This document shows positions 1 to 5,974 of a stretch of 6,179 nucleotides of DNA, one piece after another. Position numbers and translations under genes: made by a program. Positions within the stretch are counted from its first letter, which is position 1; each line of letters starts with the position of its first letter. This DNA is from Pseudomonadota bacterium (lineage in GTDB: Bacteria > Desulfobacterota > Anaeroferrophillalia > Anaeroferrophillales > Tharpellaceae). The stretch is from assembly GCA_015486445.1 (NCBI GenBank), contig WFRT01000237.1:1-6179 (forward strand), given 5' to 3'. Below the pieces are notes generated by a model. That model did not search any database and was not told the origin of the DNA. It saw nothing but the letters and a program-made list of their open reading frames with translations.

Positions 1-327
1 TTCGACTGCGTGATGCCGACCAGGAACGCCCGCAACGGCATGTATTTCACTTCCCGGGGTCCGCTTTCGATCAAGCAGGCCCGCTTCCGGGGGGATCCGG
101 AACCGATCGATGGGGCCTGTAACTGCTATACCTGCCGCAATTTCAGCCGGGCCTATCTGCGGCATCTTTTTCGTTCCGGAGAGATCCTGTCCTCGGTCCT
201 GGCGACGTTGCACAATCTCTATTTCTACCATCGACTGATGGCGGGGATGGGACGGGCCATCGAGGCCGGCCGGCTGGCCAGGTTCAAAGACGATTTTCTC
301 CGGAGCTACCAGGCCGGTGAGTTGTAG
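1..327 (+). CDS. tgt: Queuine/preQ1 tRNA-guanine transglycosylase, C-terminal part (5' end outside window)
   Basis: The gene is open at the left edge; 108 residues are visible, ending at TAG 325-327. Bacterial Tgt swaps guanine 34 of GUN-anticodon tRNAs (Asp, Asn, His, Tyr) for preQ1 in the cytoplasm. The window opens at FDCVMPTRNARNG, a Tgt signature. The Asp at the second visible codon corresponds to the catalytic nucleophile (Asp280 in Zymomonas Tgt). The zinc site is complete: visible residues C40, C42 and C45 (CNCYTC) plus H71 (TLHNL). The Asp-to-first-Cys distance of 38 residues matches the Zymomonas enzyme. The tail (FYHRLMAGMGRAIEAGRL) is also typical, so the C-terminus looks intact. 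An internal ATG at 10-12 is not the start. The gene is closed by its own terminator, so it is probably not read through into yajC. The family call is very secure. Confidence 0.97.
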   Translation, partial: FDCVMPTRNARNGMYFTSRGPLSIKQARFRGDPEPIDGACNCYTCRNFSRAYLRHLFRSGEILSSVLATLHNLYFYHRLMAGMGRAIEAGRLARFKDDFLRSYQAGEL

Positions 328-330
328 AAT

Positions 331-357
331 CGATCCGGAATTTCGGATTGTTTTTTT
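331..357 (+). terminator. Intrinsic terminator of tgt
   Basis: The hairpin begins 3 bases after the tgt stop codon. CGATCCG (331-337) pairs with CGGATTG (344-350), with one G-T wobble and a 6-base loop, and is followed directly by seven T (351-357). AA at 328-329 can extend the stem into the T run. This is a classic rho-independent terminator layout. It implies that yajC-secDF needs its own promoter further downstream. Confidence 0.8.
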
Positions 358-391
358 ATTATCTGATGGTGCTTATTTTATTCTGAAAATA

Positions 392-406
392 TTGTAACTA
401 TTCAGC
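392..406 (+). repeat. Left terminal inverted repeat of foldback element copy 1
   Basis: TTGTAACTATTCAGC is a perfect 15-base match to the reverse complement of 617-631 and is also found at 5998-6012. The flanking base similarity stops just outside it. Confidence 0.85.
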
Positions 407-589
407 CGAATACGGGGTCGGGCGCGGCTTTTCTTCGCTAAGCGTTAAGATTTCTGTTTTTCCAGCACTCACTACGCCCGCATTGCAAAACTCGCTTACG
501 CTCAGACAGTTGCAATGCTTATGGGCTCCCGCTCGCTGGGAAAAACGACGAAATCTTTCCGAAACCGCTCAGAAAAACCACCCCCGCCC

Positions 590-604
590 CCCCTGAAAGA
601 GGGG
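590..604 (+). other. Small hairpin inside the foldback element
   Basis: CCCCT (590-594) pairs with AGGGG (600-604) around the loop GAAAG. The second copy has a different stem, CCTCCT/AGGAGG, at the same place, with both arms changed so that pairing is kept. There is no T run, so this is not a terminator. Confidence 0.55.
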
Positions 605-616
605 AGATAGAATTTA

Positions 617-631
617 GCTGAATAGTTACAA
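617..631 (-). repeat. Right terminal inverted repeat of foldback element copy 1
   Basis: GCTGAATAGTTACAA is the exact reverse complement of 392-406. It is the element end that faces yajC, and the ribosome binding site at 651-656 follows 19 bp later. Confidence 0.85.
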
Positions 632-650
632 AATATTTAACCCCAGCAAG

Positions 651-656
651 AAGGAG
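651..656 (+). promoter_or_regulatory. Ribosome binding site of yajC
   Basis: AAGGAG ends 7 bases before the ATG at 664 and decides the yajC start over the in-frame ATG at 685. It lies outside the foldback element, so it belongs to the original gene leader. Confidence 0.85.
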
Positions 657-663
657 CAAGAAA

Positions 664-996
664 ATGTTAGGAGTAGCGTTTGCAATGGCCCAGGGTGGCG
701 CGGCAGCCGGCGGCCAGGCCGGCGGTCTGGAAGGAATCAAGGCTTTCATCCCCCTGATTCTGATGTTCGTGATTTTCTATTTTCTCCTCATCCGGCCGCA
801 GCAGAAGCGGCAGAAAGAGCACAAGCAGCTGCTGGCCAGCCTCAAGCGGGGCGACGAAGTGGTTACCGCCGGGGGGATCATGGGCAAGATTACCTCGGTG
901 GCCGACACCTTCGTTACCGTGGAGATCGCCGACAAGGTGCGGATCAAGGTTGCCCGGGGACAGATCATGTCGGTGCTCAACAAGTCCGAAGGCTAG
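664..996 (+). CDS. yajC: Sec translocon accessory subunit YajC
   Basis: This 110-residue protein is of normal size for YajC, the small single-span partner of SecDF-YidC at the SecYEG translocon in the inner membrane. A Gly/Ala-rich N-terminal stretch (residues 9-24) precedes one hydrophobic helix (about 27-43). The family hallmark RPQQKR (44-49) with a basic cytoplasmic segment follows, then the small conserved domain containing GDEVVTAGGIMGKI (about 63-76). The ATG at 664 has a well-placed AAGGAG. It is the first gene of a rightward run, with secD starting 66 bp later. It is separated from tgt, its frequent operon partner in related bacteria, by a terminator and a foldback element. No convincing promoter could be read in the 300 bp upstream. 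The assignment is very secure. Confidence 0.95.
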   Translation: MLGVAFAMAQGGAAAGGQAGGLEGIKAFIPLILMFVIFYFLLIRPQQKRQKEHKQLLASLKRGDEVVTAGGIMGKITSVADTFVTVEIADKVRIKVARGQIMSVLNKSEG

Positions 997-1062
997 ACCC
1001 CGAACCCGTATCTCCATTTTCAGTTATTATTTCTGGCAAGGTTTTTTTAAGGGTGTCAATAG

Positions 1063-2658
1063 ATGATTAAAAGTGTCAAATTACGGCTGGTGATCGTGGC
1101 TTTTACGGTCATCCTGGCCCTTGTCTACCTTTTCCCGACGATGACCGGCGGCAACCTGCCGTCCTGGTGGGGGAAGGTTTTTCCCACCGAAAAAATCCAC
1201 CTGGGTCTCGACCTCCAGGGCGGTGTTCACCTGCTCATGGAGGTCGATGTCGAAAAGGCCCTCGAGACTTCGACCGACCGTCTCGCCGAAAGCATGAAAA
1301 GGATGCTGCAGGACGAGAAGATCAAGGTTACCGACATTACCCAGTCCGAGACCGGGGTGCTCAATTTCAAGCTTGAAAATCCGGCCGATCAGAATCGCCT
1401 GATGACTTTTCTCGAAGGGCATCTGCCGGCCTGGAAGCATCTCGCCACCCAGGGCAATCTTGTGACCTACCGGATTTCCGACAAGGAGCGGCAGCGGATC
1501 GAAAAGCTGGCCCTGGAACAGGCGGTCGAGACGATGCGCAACCGGATTGACCAGTTCGGGGTTTCCGAACCTGAAATCCGGGCCCAGGCCGGCAACCGGA
1601 TCCTGGTTCAGTTGCCGGGTATCAAAGACACGCGGCGGGCCATCGACCTGATCGGCAAGACCGCGCAGCTCGAGTTCAAGCTGGTAGTCGACGATATCGA
1701 TCCCAACCAGGCGACCCCCGAGCAGCTGGGCGACAAGTACGAGATTCTCTACGAGCAGACCAAAGACCCGGAAACCGGGGCGATTGTCGGCAAGCAGGCT
1801 TTCGTGGTTGAGAAAAAGACCCAGATGACCGGTGATTACATCAGCAACGCCAATGTTCGCTTCAACAGCCAGTTCGGCGAGCCCTACGTCTCGATCGAGT
1901 TCAATGCCCAGGGGGCCAAGCTCTTTGACCAGATCACCGCGGCCAACGTCAAACGGCGGCTGGCCATCGTGCTCGACAACAATATCTATTCCGCTCCCGT
2001 TATCCAGGAACGGATTTCCGGGGGCCAGGCCCAGATCAGCGGCCGCTTCACGGCCAAGGAGGCCCACGACCTGGCCATCGTGCTGCGGGCCGGGGCCCTG
2101 CCGGCGCCGATCCGGATTCTCGAACAGCGGGCCGTCGGACCTTCCCTGGGACAGGATTCGATCCGCAAGGGTTTCATCTCGATGATCGTCGGTTTCATCC
2201 TGGTGGTCGGCTTCATGGTTCTCTACTACCGCCTGAGCGGTCTTGTGGCCAACCTGGCCCTGATTTTGAACCTGCTCTTTATCATGAGCATCCTGGCCCT
2301 GGCCCAGGCCACCCTGACCCTGCCGGGAATCGCCGGCATCGTTCTGACCATCGGTATGGCGGTCGATGCCAACGTTCTGATCTTCGAGCGCATTCGCGAG
2401 GAGTTGACCATCGGCCGGACGCCGAGGGCTAGTCTCGACAGTGGCTACAACAAGGCTTTCCTGACGATCATGGACGCCAACATCACGACCCTGATCGCGG
2501 CGGTGGTGCTCTACCAGTACGGTACCGGGCCGATCAAGGGGTTTGCCGTTACCCTGTCGATAGGAATCATTTCGAGTCTTTATACCGCGATTTTTGTAAC
2601 CCACGTGGTCTTCGACTGGGTTGCCGAACGCCGGCCGTTGAAAAAGCTCAGTATCTGA
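1063..2658 (+). CDS. secD: Protein translocase subunit SecD
   Basis: This 531-residue protein of the RND-like SecDF family uses proton flow to help complete protein export on the periplasmic side of SecYEG. The layout is canonical. TM1 is at about residues 7-25, then HLGLDLQGG (46-54), then a large periplasmic domain carrying MRNRIDQFGVSEPEI and the QAQISGRFTAKEA segment. Five membrane helices follow (about 371-390, 394-417, 422-444, 466-488, 495-520). GMAVDAN (431-437) in TM4 holds D435, the equivalent of E. coli SecD Asp519, which matters for proton-coupled function. The protein is shorter than the 615-residue E. coli SecD, with the difference in the periplasmic part; no break is seen. The ATG at 1063 has AAGGG (1049-1053) nine bases upstream, and TM1 begins almost at once, as expected. 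It is in one run with yajC and secF. Confidence 0.97.
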   Translation: MIKSVKLRLVIVAFTVILALVYLFPTMTGGNLPSWWGKVFPTEKIHLGLDLQGGVHLLMEVDVEKALETSTDRLAESMKRMLQDEKIKVTDITQSETGVLNFKLENPADQNRLMTFLEGHLPAWKHLATQGNLVTYRISDKERQRIEKLALEQAVETMRNRIDQFGVSEPEIRAQAGNRILVQLPGIKDTRRAIDLIGKTAQLEFKLVVDDIDPNQATPEQLGDKYEILYEQTKDPETGAIVGKQAFVVEKKTQMTGDYISNANVRFNSQFGEPYVSIEFNAQGAKLFDQITAANVKRRLAIVLDNNIYSAPVIQERISGGQAQISGRFTAKEAHDLAIVLRAGALPAPIRILEQRAVGPSLGQDSIRKGFISMIVGFILVVGFMVLYYRLSGLVANLALILNLLFIMSILALAQATLTLPGIAGIVLTIGMAVDANVLIFERIREELTIGRTPRASLDSGYNKAFLTIMDANITTLIAAVVLYQYGTGPIKGFAVTLSIGIISSLYTAIFVTHVVFDWVAERRPLKKLSI

Positions 2659-2662
2659 CCGG

Positions 2663-2731
2663 AGTTTCGGAACGCGAATTAACCAAAGAAACTTGTAACA
2701 GGAGTGGCGGCAGGCTTGCCGGGCCGAAACT
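2663..2731 (+). other. Structured secD-secF intergenic segment (possible RNA fold)
   Basis: AGTTTCGG (2663-2670) is the exact reverse complement of CCGAAACT (2724-2731). The enclosed 53 bases contain a second hairpin, CGGCA/TGCCG (2708-2712 and 2717-2721) with loop GGCT. There is no T run, so it is not an intrinsic terminator. The fold ends 24 bases before the secF ATG, in a 97-bp gap that is the longest in the run. It matches no riboswitch class I can recognise. It could be a processing, stability or translation-control structure, or chance pairing. Confidence 0.4.
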
Positions 2732-2755
2732 TTTCAACCATAGAGAGTTTATTCC

Positions 2756-3679
2756 ATGCAATTTCTAAGTCCAGACAGAATGCACATCGATTTTATCAAC
2801 AAGCGTTTCATCTTCATGGCGATTTCAGCCGTCCTGATTATCGTCGGCATGGTGGCGCTGGTTACCCGGGGCCTGAACTACGGCATCGATTTTGCCGGCG
2901 GCACCATGGTCCAGGTTCGTTTCACCCAGAACGTTACCCCCGACGACATCCGCAAGGCCCTGGTCGGGATCAACATGGCGGATGCCTCGATCCAGCAGTT
3001 TGAAGATTCCGAAGCGCATGAATTCCTGATCCGGGTGGAAAAGTCGACCTCCGACCTGGTCGGGCTTTCGGACCGGATCAAGGTTGAACTCGAGAAAACC
3101 TTCGGGGCCGACAAGGTCGATATCCGCCGGGTTGAAATGGTCGGTCCCAAGGTCGGCAAGGATCTCCGCCGCCAGGGGATGTTCGCCATTCTCTACGCCC
3201 TGATCGGCATCCTGATCTATGTTACGGTCCGCTTCGAGTTTCGCTTCGCCCTCGGGGCGATCATCGCCCTGGCCCACGACGTCAGTATCACGGTCGGGGC
3301 CTTCGCCCTGCTGCAGAAGGAGTTCTCCCTCTCGATCGTGGCCGCTCTGCTGGCCATTGTCGGTTATTCTCTCAACGATACCATCGTCGTTTACGACCGC
3401 ATCCGGGAGAACATGAAAAGTACCGGCAAGCGGGAATTTACCACGGTCATCAACGATTCGATCAACCAGACCCTGAGCCGGACGATCCTGACCTCGTTGA
3501 CCACGATGCTGGTTCTGATCAGTCTCTTTTTTCTCGGCGGTGGCGTGATCCACGATTTTGCTTTCGCCATGATTATCGGGGTCACGGTCGGGACCTACTC
3601 CTCGATCTTTATTGCCAGTCCGATCGTCATTATGATGCAGCCCAAAGCCAAGAGCAAACAGAAGGCCGCGAAGAAATGA
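2756..3679 (+). CDS. secF: Protein translocase subunit SecF
   Basis: This 307-residue partner of SecD forms the other half of the proton-driven SecDF complex in the inner membrane (E. coli SecF has 323 residues). The N-terminus (MQFLSPDRMHIDFINKRF) is typical of SecF. TM1 is at about 15-36, GIDFAGGT at 43-50, and a periplasmic domain runs to about 140. Five helices follow (about 141-160, 164-186, 192-214, 239-262, 270-295). SLNDTIVVYDRIREN in TM4 carries N207 and D208, equivalent to E. coli SecF Asp213. The C-terminus is strongly basic (KAKSKQKAAKK). The start at 2756 has only a weak purine-rich ribosome site (GAGAG, 2743-2747). The in-frame ATG at residue 9 is less likely, because the first eight residues match the family. 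The weak site together with the structured leader suggests controlled translation, which is inference. Confidence 0.97.
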   Translation: MQFLSPDRMHIDFINKRFIFMAISAVLIIVGMVALVTRGLNYGIDFAGGTMVQVRFTQNVTPDDIRKALVGINMADASIQQFEDSEAHEFLIRVEKSTSDLVGLSDRIKVELEKTFGADKVDIRRVEMVGPKVGKDLRRQGMFAILYALIGILIYVTVRFEFRFALGAIIALAHDVSITVGAFALLQKEFSLSIVAALLAIVGYSLNDTIVVYDRIRENMKSTGKREFTTVINDSINQTLSRTILTSLTTMLVLISLFFLGGGVIHDFAFAMIIGVTVGTYSSIFIASPIVIMMQPKAKSKQKAAKK

Positions 3680-3680
3680 C

Positions 3681-3702
3681 GCCCGGGCCCAAAGGGACGG
3701 GC
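3681..3702 (+). other. Hairpin between secF and queE
   Basis: GCCCG (3681-3685) pairs with CGGGC (3698-3702), and CCC/GGG can pair around AAA inside. It starts one base after the secF stop and ends just before the queE ribosome site. No T run follows, so it is not a terminator. It may stabilise the upstream mRNA or damp queE translation; this is speculative. Confidence 0.35.
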
Positions 3703-3718
3703 CGGGAGATCGAAAACC

Positions 3719-4360
3719 ATGCTTGAGGTCAGTGAAATTTTTTGCAGTTTGCAGGGGGAGTCCACGTTTGCGGGACTCCCCTGTGTTTTTGTGCGCCTGG
3801 CCGGCTGCAACCTCGAGTGCTCCTACTGCGATACCGGTTATGCCCGCCGCGCCGGGTCGGGCCGGCCGCAGGCGCTAGACGAGATTCTTACGGCGGTGGC
3901 CGGGTTTGGCTGCGACCTGGTCGAGGTTACCGGCGGAGAACCGTTGCTGCAGTCCGAGACCCCGAAGCTGCTTGATGCCCTGCTCGATTGCGGTTACACG
4001 GTCCTGGTCGAAACCAATGGCTCCCGCCCGCTTGCGGGGCTCGACGCAAGGCTGCACCTGATAGTCGACATCAAGACTCCGGGAAGCGGCATGCAGGAGA
4101 GTTTTGCGGCGGCAAACCTCGCCGCCCTGCTGCCCCATCACCAGGTCAAGTTCGTGCTTGTTGACGAGGCGGATTTTCACTGGTGCCGGGCCTTTATCCA
4201 AAAACACCTGGCAGACCATCCGGAGATTATCCTGAGTCCGGTAAGCGCCTCGCTGCCCCCGGCCCGGCTGGCTGGTCTGATCCTGGAAAACCGGCTCAAG
4301 GTCCGTCTCCAGCTTCAGCTCCACAAGCTTATCTGGCCCGCGGACGAGCGCGGACGATAG
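3719..4360 (+). CDS. queE: 7-carboxy-7-deazaguanine synthase (radical SAM enzyme)
   Basis: QueE converts 6-carboxy-5,6,7,8-tetrahydropterin (CPH4) to 7-carboxy-7-deazaguanine (CDG), the ring-contraction step of queuosine and other 7-deazaguanine pathways in the cytosol. The 213-residue length is normal. The start EIFCSLQGES matches the family's conserved N-terminal motif. The radical-SAM cluster motif CX3CX2C is present as C30, C34 and C37, followed by D38-T39. TGGEP (71-75) and ETNGS (98-102) are the SAM-binding motifs, VDIKTPGSGM follows, and the C-terminal LQLHKLIWP is a family signature. GGGAG (3704-3708) lies 10 bases before the ATG. The gene follows secF by 39 bp and precedes queC by 31 bp, so cotranscription is likely. 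The next enzyme, QueC, being adjacent supports the assignment. No defect is seen. Confidence 0.95.
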   Translation: MLEVSEIFCSLQGESTFAGLPCVFVRLAGCNLECSYCDTGYARRAGSGRPQALDEILTAVAGFGCDLVEVTGGEPLLQSETPKLLDALLDCGYTVLVETNGSRPLAGLDARLHLIVDIKTPGSGMQESFAAANLAALLPHHQVKFVLVDEADFHWCRAFIQKHLADHPEIILSPVSASLPPARLAGLILENRLKVRLQLQLHKLIWPADERGR

Positions 4361-4391
4361 GACAAGCCATTTTTATGCGGGAGAATGAAAA

Positions 4392-5087
4392 ATGGGTGCG
4401 AACAAGGCGGTAGTCCTGCTGAGCGGCGGGCTGGATTCGGCGACCGCGGCGGCCATCGCCAAAGACCAGGGCTTTGAGCTTTACTGTTTGAGCTTTTCCT
4501 ATGGTCAGAAACAGGTGGTCGAGCTTGAAAAAGCCCGCCGCCTGGCCGGTTTTTTTGCGGCCCGGGAGCACCTGGTGCTCAACCTCGATCTCGGCCGGAT
4601 CGGGGGCTCGGCTCTGACCGACAAACAACTCGAGGTTCCCAAGGAGGGCTCTGACCTGGAGCGGGAAGAGGTCATTCCGATTACCTATGTGCCGTCCCGC
4701 AACACGATTTTCATCGCCCATGCTGCGGCCTGGGCCGAGGTGGTCGGGGCCCGGGATATCTTTCTCGGGGTCAACGCCTTAGATTACAGCGGCTACCCCG
4801 ACTGCCGGCCGGAGTTCATTACCGCTCTCGAGCGGGCCTTAAACCTGGGGACCCGGGCGGGAATCGAGGCTGATGATGGCGGCTGGCTGCGGCTGAGGAC
4901 GCCGCTGATCGATCTCAGGAAGAGTGAAATTATCCGGCGGGGGATCGCCCTCGGGGTTGACTACGGGATGACGATCAGCTGTTATGATCCCGATGCCGCG
5001 GGCCGCCCCTGCGGTTTTTGCGACAGCTGCCGTCTGCGCCGTAAGGCCTTTGCTGAAGCCGGCATCGCCGACCCGGCCGGGGGCTGA
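4392..5087 (+). CDS. queC: 7-cyano-7-deazaguanine (preQ0) synthase
   Basis: QueC is an ATP-dependent enzyme that turns 7-carboxy-7-deazaguanine plus ammonia into preQ0, directly after the QueE reaction. At 231 residues it has the usual length. The PP-loop SGGLDS (residues 11-16) binds ATP. SFSYGQKQ, YVPSRNTIF and GVNALDYSGYPDCRPEF are family motifs. The zinc site is complete with C197, C207, C210 and C213 (CGFCDSC). The ATG at 4392 is preceded by GGGAG (4379-4383) at 8 bases. The nearby ATGs at 4375 and 4385 are out of frame. It is the last gene of the rightward run, and a strong terminator follows 40 bases after the stop. preQ0 would still need QueF to become preQ1, the substrate of Tgt; queF is not in the window. 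Confidence 0.96.
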   Translation: MGANKAVVLLSGGLDSATAAAIAKDQGFELYCLSFSYGQKQVVELEKARRLAGFFAAREHLVLNLDLGRIGGSALTDKQLEVPKEGSDLEREEVIPITYVPSRNTIFIAHAAAWAEVVGARDIFLGVNALDYSGYPDCRPEFITALERALNLGTRAGIEADDGGWLRLRTPLIDLRKSEIIRRGIALGVDYGMTISCYDPDAAGRPCGFCDSCRLRRKAFAEAGIADPAGG

Positions 5088-5127
5088 ACGTCTGTTGGAT
5101 CCGAGTCGGCCCGGCGAAAATAAAAAA

Positions 5128-5164
5128 AAGCCCTTTCCGGACAGTTGCCGGGAAGGGCTTTTTT
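5128..5164 (+). terminator. Bidirectional intrinsic terminator after queC
   Basis: AAGCCCTTTCCGG (5128-5140) pairs with CCGGGAAGGGCTT (5148-5160): 13 pairs with one T-G wobble and a 7-base loop. Six T in all (5159-5164) follow on the plus strand. Eight A (5122-5129) precede it, giving eight T on the minus strand. It lies between convergent genes and can stop both queC and the leftward Bax-inhibitor gene transcription. Confidence 0.92.
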
Positions 5165-5187
5165 AAGTTCCTGTCGCCGGCCTGATG

Positions 5188-5258
5188 CCGGGATGACGGA
5201 GGCCCCGGTTTTCTTTTCATCGGAGGTGGGACCGGGGACCAGGGGACCAGCCCCCGGT
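5188..5258. other. Gap between convergent genes with two weaker hairpins
   Basis: Two extra inverted repeats lie between the main terminator and the leftward gene. CCGGG/CCCGG (5188-5192 and 5204-5208) is followed by TTTTCTTTTC and could be a weak back-up terminator for the plus strand. ACCGGGG/CCCCGGT (5231-5237 and 5252-5258) has a 14-base loop and no T run. No coding sequence is supported here. Confidence 0.4.
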
Positions 5259-5277
5259 ACAGTTTCGCGGTTGTCTG

Positions 5278-5961
5278 TCAGTCGCGGCCGCCGCCCATGA
5301 TCCGCAAAAGCATCAGGAACAGGTTGATGAAGTCAAGATAGAGGCTTAAGGCGCCGATAATCGCGCCTTTGCCGTTGGCGCCCTTGGTGTAGGCCAGGTA
5401 CTTGAGGCGCTGGGTGTCGTAGGCGGTCAGCCCGACGAAGACCAGAACCCCGATGTAGCTGATGATCATGCTCATCTGCGAACTCTTGACGAACATATTG
5501 ACGACCGAGGCGATGATGATGCCGATCAGCCCCATGAAGAGAAAGCCGCCGAGCGAGGTCAGGTCGCGCTTGGTCATCATGCCGTAGGCGCTGCAGGCGA
5601 TGAAGGTGCCGGCGCAGATGAAGAAGGTCGAGGTGATGGTGGAGCGGGTGTAGAGCATGAAGATGCTCGACAGGGTCGCCCCGTTGAGAACGGCGTAGGC
5701 TATATAGAGCATCACCGCGGTTTTCTGCTCGATCTTTTCGATTCTCGCGGCCAGGGTGAAGACCAGTCCGAGTTCTCCGAAAATCAGCCCGTAGAAAACC
5801 AGCTGGTTGCCGAAGATGAGCTGCTGCAGGGCCTGACTGTTGGCCACCAGGTAGGCGACCACCCCGGTCAGGGCCAGGCCCAGCGCCATCCAGTTGTAGA
5901 CGCCGTAGATAAATTCATTGACCGCGGTTTTCTCGCGGCTGGTAAGGGTCACGGTTTGCAT
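5278..5961 (-). CDS. Bax inhibitor-1/YccA family membrane protein
   Basis: This 227-residue inner-membrane protein has about seven hydrophobic helices (approximate residues 21-40, 53-73, 82-104, 108-128, 137-157, 164-181, 199-221) and matches the BI-1 (YbhL/YccA/YetJ, TMBIM-like) family in size and layout. Key signatures are GLTAYDTQRLK, with D182, and SLYLDFINLFLMLLRI, with D210. These probably correspond to the two aspartates that gate the pH-sensitive calcium leak of Bacillus YetJ. The spacing here (28) is slightly longer than in YetJ, so residue equivalence is an inference. In bacteria, members have been linked to calcium leak or to control of the FtsH protease (E. coli YccA). The ATG is supported by AAGGAG (complement of 5969-5974) seven bases upstream. 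It is convergent with queC, so probably a separate unit, and is preceded by a foldback element copy. Confidence 0.9.
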   Translation of the reverse strand: MQTVTLTSREKTAVNEFIYGVYNWMALGLALTGVVAYLVANSQALQQLIFGNQLVFYGLIFGELGLVFTLAARIEKIEQKTAVMLYIAYAVLNGATLSSIFMLYTRSTITSTFFICAGTFIACSAYGMMTKRDLTSLGGFLFMGLIGIIIASVVNMFVKSSQMSMIISYIGVLVFVGLTAYDTQRLKYLAYTKGANGKGAIIGALSLYLDFINLFLMLLRIMGGGRD

Positions 5962-5968
5962 CTTGGGT

Positions 5969-5974
5969 CTCCTT
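5969..5974 (-). promoter_or_regulatory. Ribosome binding site of the Bax-inhibitor gene
   Basis: The plus strand reads CTCCTT, which is AAGGAG on the coding strand, seven bases before the ATG at 5961. Upstream of it (5982-5997) the coding strand is almost pure A, a possible unstructured ribosome stand-by region next to the highly folded element. Confidence 0.8.

Larger units (their letters stand above)
392..631 (+). mobile_element. 240-bp MITE-like foldback element, complete copy
   Basis: The element is bounded by a perfect 15-bp terminal inverted repeat: TTGTAACTATTCAGC at 392-406 and its reverse complement at 617-631. The tetranucleotide AATA lies directly outside both ends (388-391 and 632-635), a possible target-site duplication. 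The interior is a long imperfect palindrome. AAGATTTC (447-454) pairs with GAAATCTT (550-557), GTTTTTCC (456-463) with GGAAAAAC (539-546), and GCATTGCAA (480-488) with TTGCAATGC (510-518). A small hairpin lies near the right end (590-604). No reading frame of a transposase is present. A second inverted copy begins at 5998, and the two share sequence until about 2 bases beyond the inverted repeat, which sets the boundary. The element fills most of the tgt-yajC gap and ends 32 bp before the yajC ATG. I do not recognise a named family. Non-autonomous mobility is inferred from the structure and the second copy. Confidence 0.8.

Noticed and set aside
480..518. CRISPR repeat or tRNA-like structure in the element core
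   Set aside because: There is one hairpin per copy with no spacer-repeat periodicity, and no tRNA arms or anticodon layout.
519..749. Minus-strand open frame crossing the foldback element and the yajC start
   Set aside because: It spans the element boundary and the yajC coding sequence; there is no family resemblance, and the second element copy does not support a conserved protein.
1081..2604. A 507-codon open frame on the minus strand opposite secD
   Set aside because: It lies entirely within a well-supported secD. The translation is rich in D, G, Q and R with no recognisable domain, as expected from the complement of a GC-biased gene.
2704..3003. Possible small gene from GTG 2704 preceded by AGGAG-like bases
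   Set aside because: The purine stretch is too close to the GTG, and the frame runs through secF in another frame with no family features.
2825..3553. A 242-codon open frame on the minus strand opposite secF
   Set aside because: Same composition shadow as above; the plus-strand SecF motifs are unambiguous.
3680..3718. PreQ1 riboswitch ahead of queE
   Set aside because: The gap is only 39 bp, filled by a simple GC hairpin, and I see no preQ1-type pseudoknot elements.
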